Origin: JAWPMT01 sp965215825
GTDB taxonomy: Bacteria > Bacteroidota > Bacteroidia > Cytophagales > Cyclobacteriaceae
DNA: 64,000 nucleotides
Reading direction: 5' to 3'
NCBI GenBank assembly: GCA_965215825.1
Contig: CBDCEM010000003.1
Coordinates: 2,914,001-2,978,000, forward strand
Part shown: positions 59,902 to 64,000 of the stretch, in pieces
Numbering within the stretch: position 1 is the first letter of the stretch
Layout of the letters: each line of letters begins with the position of its first letter
Made by a program: the position numbers and the translations under genes
Notes under the pieces: model-generated
The model's database searches: none
What the model was told of the DNA's origin: nothing
Seen by the model: the letters and a program-made list of their open reading frames with translations, nothing else

Positions 59902-61167
59902 TTGGGAATGATGAGAAAGATTTTAGCAGTAGTATTCATAGCCTTCGCCATAAGTTCACATGCGTCGTATATTCTGATCCCGATGGACGATGAACAGTCC
60001 AATCACCTTAAAGCATACGGAATTGCGTACTGGACGTTGGAAAAAGATGTACCTGTAGATTGGTTGCTTAATTATCGTGGAGGAAGTTTCATGATCAAAC
60101 AGGCTACATTGATTGAAAATGAACTGATCATTCGCAATGTTTCCTATCTGGTAATCTCGGATGCACAAGCCAATCAGATCCTGAACGAAATCGCAAGCCC
60201 CTCCTCCAATATGGATGTGATGAAGCTAGAAAAATTTCCAAAAATTGCAGTCTACTCTCCTAAAAGCAAACAACCCTGGGACGATGCCGTGACGCTCGTA
60301 CTTACTTATGCAGAAATTCCGTATGATGTTATCTTCGATGACGAGGTAATGTACAATGAGCTTCCAAAGTATGATTGGCTGCATCTGCACCATGAAGACT
60401 TCACTGGGCAATACGGTCGCTTCTATCGAAACTACCGTCACCTTCCGTGGTACCAGCAACAAAAAAGGGAATATGAAGAATCTGCCAGGAAACACGGATT
60501 TAGCAAGGTTTCTCATTTAAAACTGGGCATAGTTCAGCGAATTCGAAATTATGTGGCCAGTGGTGGGTTCCTATTTGCCATGTGTTCCGCAACGGATACT
60601 TATGATATTGCGCTAGCTGCTGAAGGTGTAGATATTTGTGAAGTGATGTTTGACGGTGATCCGGCTGATCCAAAGGCTCAACAAAAGCTGGACTTCAACA
60701 AGACCATGGCATTCGAGAATTTCACATTGGAAAGGAATCCTTATGAATATGAATTCTCGAACATTGACAACCAGCCTCAAAATCGTGGACTAGAGGAGGA
60801 AAATGACTACTTCCTTTTATTTGAGTTCTCGGCTAAGTGGGATCCGGTCCCGACCATGCTAACACAAAATCATAGCAATATCATCAAAGGGTTCATGGGA
60901 CAGACTACCGGGTTTAAGAAAGACCTGATCAAGGGTGATGTGTTACTGATGGGGGAAACGAAAAGTATTGGAGAAGCTAAATACATACACGGAATCTTCG
61001 GAAAAGGATTTTGGACTTTCTATGGCGGACATGACCCTGAAGATTATCAGCATTTCGTCAATGAGGAACCTACTGATCTGAATTTACACCCCAATTCTCC
61101 GGGTTATCGATTGATCCTGAACAACATTCTTTTCCCTGCTGCTAAGAAGAAGAAACAAAAAACCTAG
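59902..61167 (+). CDS. Conserved secreted protein (family often annotated as asparagine synthetase B)
   Basis: A signal peptide (about 21 residues) precedes SYILIPMDDEQSNHLKAYGIAYW, a segment found in a Bacteroidota family labelled asparagine synthetase B in automatic annotation. The protein lacks the N-terminal Cys and the asparagine-synthetase ATP motifs, so that name is probably wrong. The middle (IAVYSPKSKQPWDDAVTLVLTYAEIPYDVIFDD, later SGGFLFAMCSATDTY, FWTFYGGHDPED) is like a class I glutamine-amidotransferase-like or ThuA-like fold. The substrate is unknown. Confidence 0.8.
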   Translation: MGMMRKILAVVFIAFAISSHASYILIPMDDEQSNHLKAYGIAYWTLEKDVPVDWLLNYRGGSFMIKQATLIENELIIRNVSYLVISDAQANQILNEIASPSSNMDVMKLEKFPKIAVYSPKSKQPWDDAVTLVLTYAEIPYDVIFDDEVMYNELPKYDWLHLHHEDFTGQYGRFYRNYRHLPWYQQQKREYEESARKHGFSKVSHLKLGIVQRIRNYVASGGFLFAMCSATDTYDIALAAEGVDICEVMFDGDPADPKAQQKLDFNKTMAFENFTLERNPYEYEFSNIDNQPQNRGLEEENDYFLLFEFSAKWDPVPTMLTQNHSNIIKGFMGQTTGFKKDLIKGDVLLMGETKSIGEAKYIHGIFGKGFWTFYGGHDPEDYQHFVNEEPTDLNLHPNSPGYRLILNNILFPAAKKKKQKT

Positions 61168-61325
61168 CGATAGTGCTTAGCGATTAGAGAAAAGTCAAAT
61201 CTGTTGTAAGAGCATTTTGCCCTGGTTTAGTAGTAATTCCACTTTAGTGCTTTTTCTATCATCAACCTATAGTGAATTAACTAGTTTTTGGCAGCATTGC
61301 TATCATTCTAAGTTAATTACCAGAA

Positions 61326-62900
61326 TTATTGTAACAGCTCTTCTTCCAACTGCTCCAGTGTTTTCCCCTTGGTCTCGGGAAGCATTTTCCACAGAATCAG
61401 AAAACCTATCAAGCCAAAGACCCCAAAAATCAAGAAGGTTATCGCATTGCCGAGATTTGCGAGTTCCCACTTGAAAAAGAACTGCACCAGCGTACTGGAG
61501 AGTGAATTCACGAACCCTACGACCGCTATGGCAACACCACGTATGCTATTTGGGAATATTTCGGATAACAATACCCACATGACCGGCCCCAAAGAAGTAG
61601 CAAAAGCGGCCACAAAAAGCAGGATCCCAAATAGTACGAGCTTGGAATTAACAGAAATAGATTGCTGTATCAATTGCGCTTCCAATTCTGAATAACGGAC
61701 ATTACCTAACCCCTCTTTTAGGACTTGTTTGAACTTCACATCGCTATGGAATGTCTGACCATAGATCGCCTGAATTTGAGTTGAAGTGATATTCATGGCA
61801 CGCCCGGATTGCTCAGAAAGCGTATATGTCGCGTTATTAAAGCCATAAGCGGTGATGCCCATACTGATGATGACACCAGCAAGACCTGCCAATAACAAGG
61901 GCTTCCTACCAAATCGATCGATGGTTCCCATAGCGACCACTGTAAAAATCACATTGATGACTCCAAGAAGGACCGCTTGTGCAAAAGCCGCATTTGTGCC
62001 AACGCCTGATTGTTCAAAAATGGAAGGTGCATAGAAATAAATGGCATTTACACCCGTCACCTGTTGAATAATACCTATGACCAATGCCACAGTAAGTATT
62101 ATCCTCAATTTGGGGCTAAAAAGCTCCTGCAACCTCCGGCCAAGAATACCCAGGTTGCTCAATCCCTGAGGGCGATTAGCAGTAGCCTCCTGCAGGTTAT
62201 TGAGAATTTGCTCTTTTTCAAGTAAGCTCTTTTCCTTCCCAAAGACACGTTCCAGCACTTGCTCCGCTTCTGCTTCTTTTCCTTTGCTCAAAAGCCATCT
62301 GGGACTTCTTGGCACAAAAAACATCGCAATGAAATAAAATATGGCCGGCAGAAATTCAATTCCCAGCATCCAGCGCCACACCGTTTCCTCAGTAAATACC
62401 TCCCCCACTGCATTGAGCATGGCATAGTTTGAAAAGTAGGACACGGAGAAACCAAGGACAATGTTGAACTGCTGGATAGACACTAACACTCCTCTTCTTT
62501 CAGGAGGTGCAATCTCAGCAATATACATAGGCGCCAACACCAATGCTGCTCCAAAACCTATTCCTCCAATCATTCTGGCCCCAATCAAAATCTCATAGGA
62601 AGGAGCAACAGCTGAAAACAGTGCCGAAATAGAATACAACAAGGCAGCAATAATCAAAACCTTTTTTCGCCCGACGTAATCACTCACCGTTCCTGAAATA
62701 AGCATAGCAAACATAGCTGCTACACTTGGAGAGCTCACCAACCACCCAACTTCAATATCGTTGAGGTCCATTTGAGGTGTGACAAAACCCACTACCCCTG
62801 AAATAACCGACGCATCAAATCCAAAAAGAAAGCCTCCAAGTGAGACTACAGCGGCAATGAGGATCGTTTGTCGATTACTCGATTTGTTGGAATTAGACAT
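61326..62900 (-). CDS. MFS sugar porter
   Basis: The protein of about 524 residues has 12 membrane helices with sugar-porter signatures: SDYVGRKKVLI after helix 2, GARMIGGIGFGAALVLAPMYIAEIAP, PRSPRWLLSKG, QQVTGVNAIYFYAPSIF and PETKGKTLEQLEE. An insertion of about 65 hydrophilic residues lies between helices 9 and 10. It should take up a hexose or pentose by proton symport. A TTG frame extends 21 codons further, but ATG 62900 is preferred. Confidence 0.92.
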   Translation of the reverse strand: MSNSNKSSNRQTILIAAVVSLGGFLFGFDASVISGVVGFVTPQMDLNDIEVGWLVSSPSVAAMFAMLISGTVSDYVGRKKVLIIAALLYSISALFSAVAPSYEILIGARMIGGIGFGAALVLAPMYIAEIAPPERRGVLVSIQQFNIVLGFSVSYFSNYAMLNAVGEVFTEETVWRWMLGIEFLPAIFYFIAMFFVPRSPRWLLSKGKEAEAEQVLERVFGKEKSLLEKEQILNNLQEATANRPQGLSNLGILGRRLQELFSPKLRIILTVALVIGIIQQVTGVNAIYFYAPSIFEQSGVGTNAAFAQAVLLGVINVIFTVVAMGTIDRFGRKPLLLAGLAGVIISMGITAYGFNNATYTLSEQSGRAMNITSTQIQAIYGQTFHSDVKFKQVLKEGLGNVRYSELEAQLIQQSISVNSKLVLFGILLFVAAFATSLGPVMWVLLSEIFPNSIRGVAIAVVGFVNSLSSTLVQFFFKWELANLGNAITFLIFGVFGLIGFLILWKMLPETKGKTLEQLEEELLQ

Positions 62901-63096
62901 GGTTAGGAGATTAGATTTTAATTCGTCTAAGATAGGTGGAACAATCCACGAGAAATCTTTCAATTAGCATTGCTCCTGCATCAATTTCAGGGGAGAATCA
63001 TACCAAAGACAAGAAAAATCACCTGGAATAATGACTAATCTCAGGAATAAAGAAATCCATATTCCGGAAATTGAGTAATAACTAAATCTAGTGATT

Positions 63097-63270
63097 ATGG
63101 AATTCTCAATTATTGGACTGATCGTGGTAACTATCGCCATTTATGCGATGATCGATATCTCGAACAGAAACATTAGGACAAAAACCAAGCTCATTTGGTT
63201 TCCTATAGTTGTTCTGATGCCATTACTAGGGCCTCTTTTCTATTTTTTAATGAGGAGAAGTCTGACCTAA
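63097..63270 (+). CDS. PLDc_N-type small membrane protein
   Basis: A 57-residue frame has two membrane helices (about residues 3-19 and 33-51) with WFPIVVLMPLLGPLFYFLMRR, which fits the PLDc_N domain (two-helix module otherwise found at the start of cardiolipin synthases). It lies between the sugar porter and a convergent binding protein gene. Its function as a stand-alone protein is unknown. Confidence 0.7.
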   Translation: MEFSIIGLIVVTIAIYAMIDISNRNIRTKTKLIWFPIVVLMPLLGPLFYFLMRRSLT

Positions 63271-63290
63271 GGTCCTGCGTGTCATTGAAG

Positions 63291-63324
63291 ATTCCTGACC
63301 GTAACTCTCATCACGGTCAAGAAT
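63291..63324. terminator. Convergent-gene hairpin
   Basis: A stem of 11 pairs with one mismatch (ATTC-C-TGACCGT with ACGGTCA-A-GAAT) closes a 10 nt loop between the converging small membrane gene and the binding protein gene. No strong T-run follows, so its use as a terminator is uncertain. Confidence 0.45.
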
Positions 63325-63344
63325 CAACAGTAGGTTCAGTTCAT

Positions 63345-64000
63345 CTATAAATCAGATAGTCGTTGAATCGCTTTATCCAGGTTCTCATCTGTCACCAAAT
63401 ATTCTGAAACTCGCTCAATTCCTCCTTCTTCCGTCACTTGGTACATGGCAGCTCCTCTGGTTCCCTGGCGGTTGCCTACTCCAAACGTGACTTCAATTCC
63501 CATGCCCTTGAATTTGTTCAACTTCTCCATTTCAGCTATAAATTTCGCTCGGGTCAAGTCCGGGCCTGCATTTCTTAGCGCTTCCGCGACAGGTTCAGCG
63601 AAATAGAAACCAGAAGCCACAAATGTAGTCCAGGGTATATCAGGGTATTTTGACTTCAGAGCAGCCTGATAGCCAGAAACGTCAGATGCATCTGATTCCA
63701 TGTCGAAAAATCCACTGAAAAGTACCCCGCCCCAGCGGCCTTCAGTGATTTTATACATAAGCGAAGCATCACTAAGCGTAGAATTTGTCACCCATTGTGG
63801 GGAATATGCCAGTACGGCAGCTGTTCCTGTAATAATGGCGCCTTGTCTCGGCAATACTTGCATGATGACTACTTCTGCACCAGATTCCTTTAACCTTGCA
63901 ATATGCGAGCCCAAATCCTGATCAGTCACTTCAGTTGAAACTTCTTCCAAAAGTTCCAGATTGTACTTCTCCAGCGCCACCTGGACGCCAACCAACCCAC
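63345..64000 (-). CDS. ABC transporter periplasmic binding protein, Peripla_BP_6-like (C-terminal part)
   Basis: The frame is open to the right edge, so the N-terminus is missing. The visible part has LGSHIARLKESGAEVVIMQVLPRQGA and GVLFSGFFDMESDASDVSGYQAALKSKYPDIPW, as in branched-chain amino acid or amide binding proteins. It ends with TDENLDKAIQRLSDL. The ligand cannot be told. Other transport genes would lie outside the window. Confidence 0.85.
   Translation of the reverse strand, partial: GLVGVQVALEKYNLELLEEVSTEVTDQDLGSHIARLKESGAEVVIMQVLPRQGAIITGTAAVLAYSPQWVTNSTLSDASLMYKITEGRWGGVLFSGFFDMESDASDVSGYQAALKSKYPDIPWTTFVASGFYFAEPVAEALRNAGPDLTRAKFIAEMEKLNKFKGMGIEVTFGVGNRQGTRGAAMYQVTEEGGIERVSEYLVTDENLDKAIQRLSDL

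Overview
The window is a 64 kb stretch of a Bacteroidota chromosome, most likely a marine or soil member of the Cytophagales (order inferred, not proven). The evidence is the gene families (DUF5683 after parAB, a GIN-domain gene with a YtrA-type regulator, ECF sigma/anti-sigma pairs, DUF2490, RsmF-type methyltransferase), the moderately AT-rich DNA, frequent GTG/TTG starts with weak ribosome binding sites, and several TAnnTTTG -7 promoter elements typical of the phylum. No rRNA, tRNA, CRISPR array, prophage or large island was seen. Most of the window is chromosomal core.

Layout. 1-726 is the end of a repeat-domain surface protein. 739-5693 holds a serine hydrolase facing a serine biosynthesis block: a fused SerB-SerA enzyme, a cysteine-less YtxJ-like protein and serC, with a probably structured leader before serC. 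5861-8752 has a tandem universal stress protein, a MarR regulator and a secreted amidohydrolase. 8786-11408 is an ECF sigma factor with a putative membrane anti-sigma protein, a Spy/CpxP-like periplasmic protein and a putative outer-membrane protein. 11453-14926 is pyrG-yidC, closed by a strong terminator. 15118-19504 is parA-parB-DUF5683-dapB-lepB, with a parS-like palindrome on the dapB start codon. 19612-23842 carries ung with a small membrane protein, apaG, a methyltransferase, a coiled-coil membrane protein and a lipoprotein behind a 10 bp inverted repeat.

23915-35490 has an ABCG-like transporter with an unusual TerB-like N-terminus, DUF2490, an rRNA m5C methyltransferase, a response regulator, HrpB helicase, a CoA transferase and an MFS transporter. 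35746-38388 is a four-gene ABC/GntR(YtrA)/GIN operon with a clear candidate operator. 38604-47313 is a mixed metabolic and envelope region (sulfotransferase-like, SGNH hydrolase, beta-propeller, TtcA, M23 peptidase, sulfatase, VOC, DoxX). 47398-49789 has a radical SAM protein behind two tandem dyads, a rhomboid protease and a TerB-like protein. 49906-55804 is parE, parC, trmH-like and elyC-like. The 364 bp gap upstream of parE carries two perfect DnaA boxes.

56169-64000 contains envelope proteins, a REP-associated tyrosine transposase (RAYT) flanked by its palindromes, a MacB-type permease, a secreted protein of a family often labelled asparagine synthetase B, a sugar porter, a PLDc_N-type small membrane protein and the end of a periplasmic binding protein.

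The features least explained by standard annotation are the RAYT/REP unit, the two DnaA boxes, the tandem dyads before the radical SAM gene, the long-range stem before serC, the cysteine-less YtxJ-like protein and the TerB-ABCG fusion.
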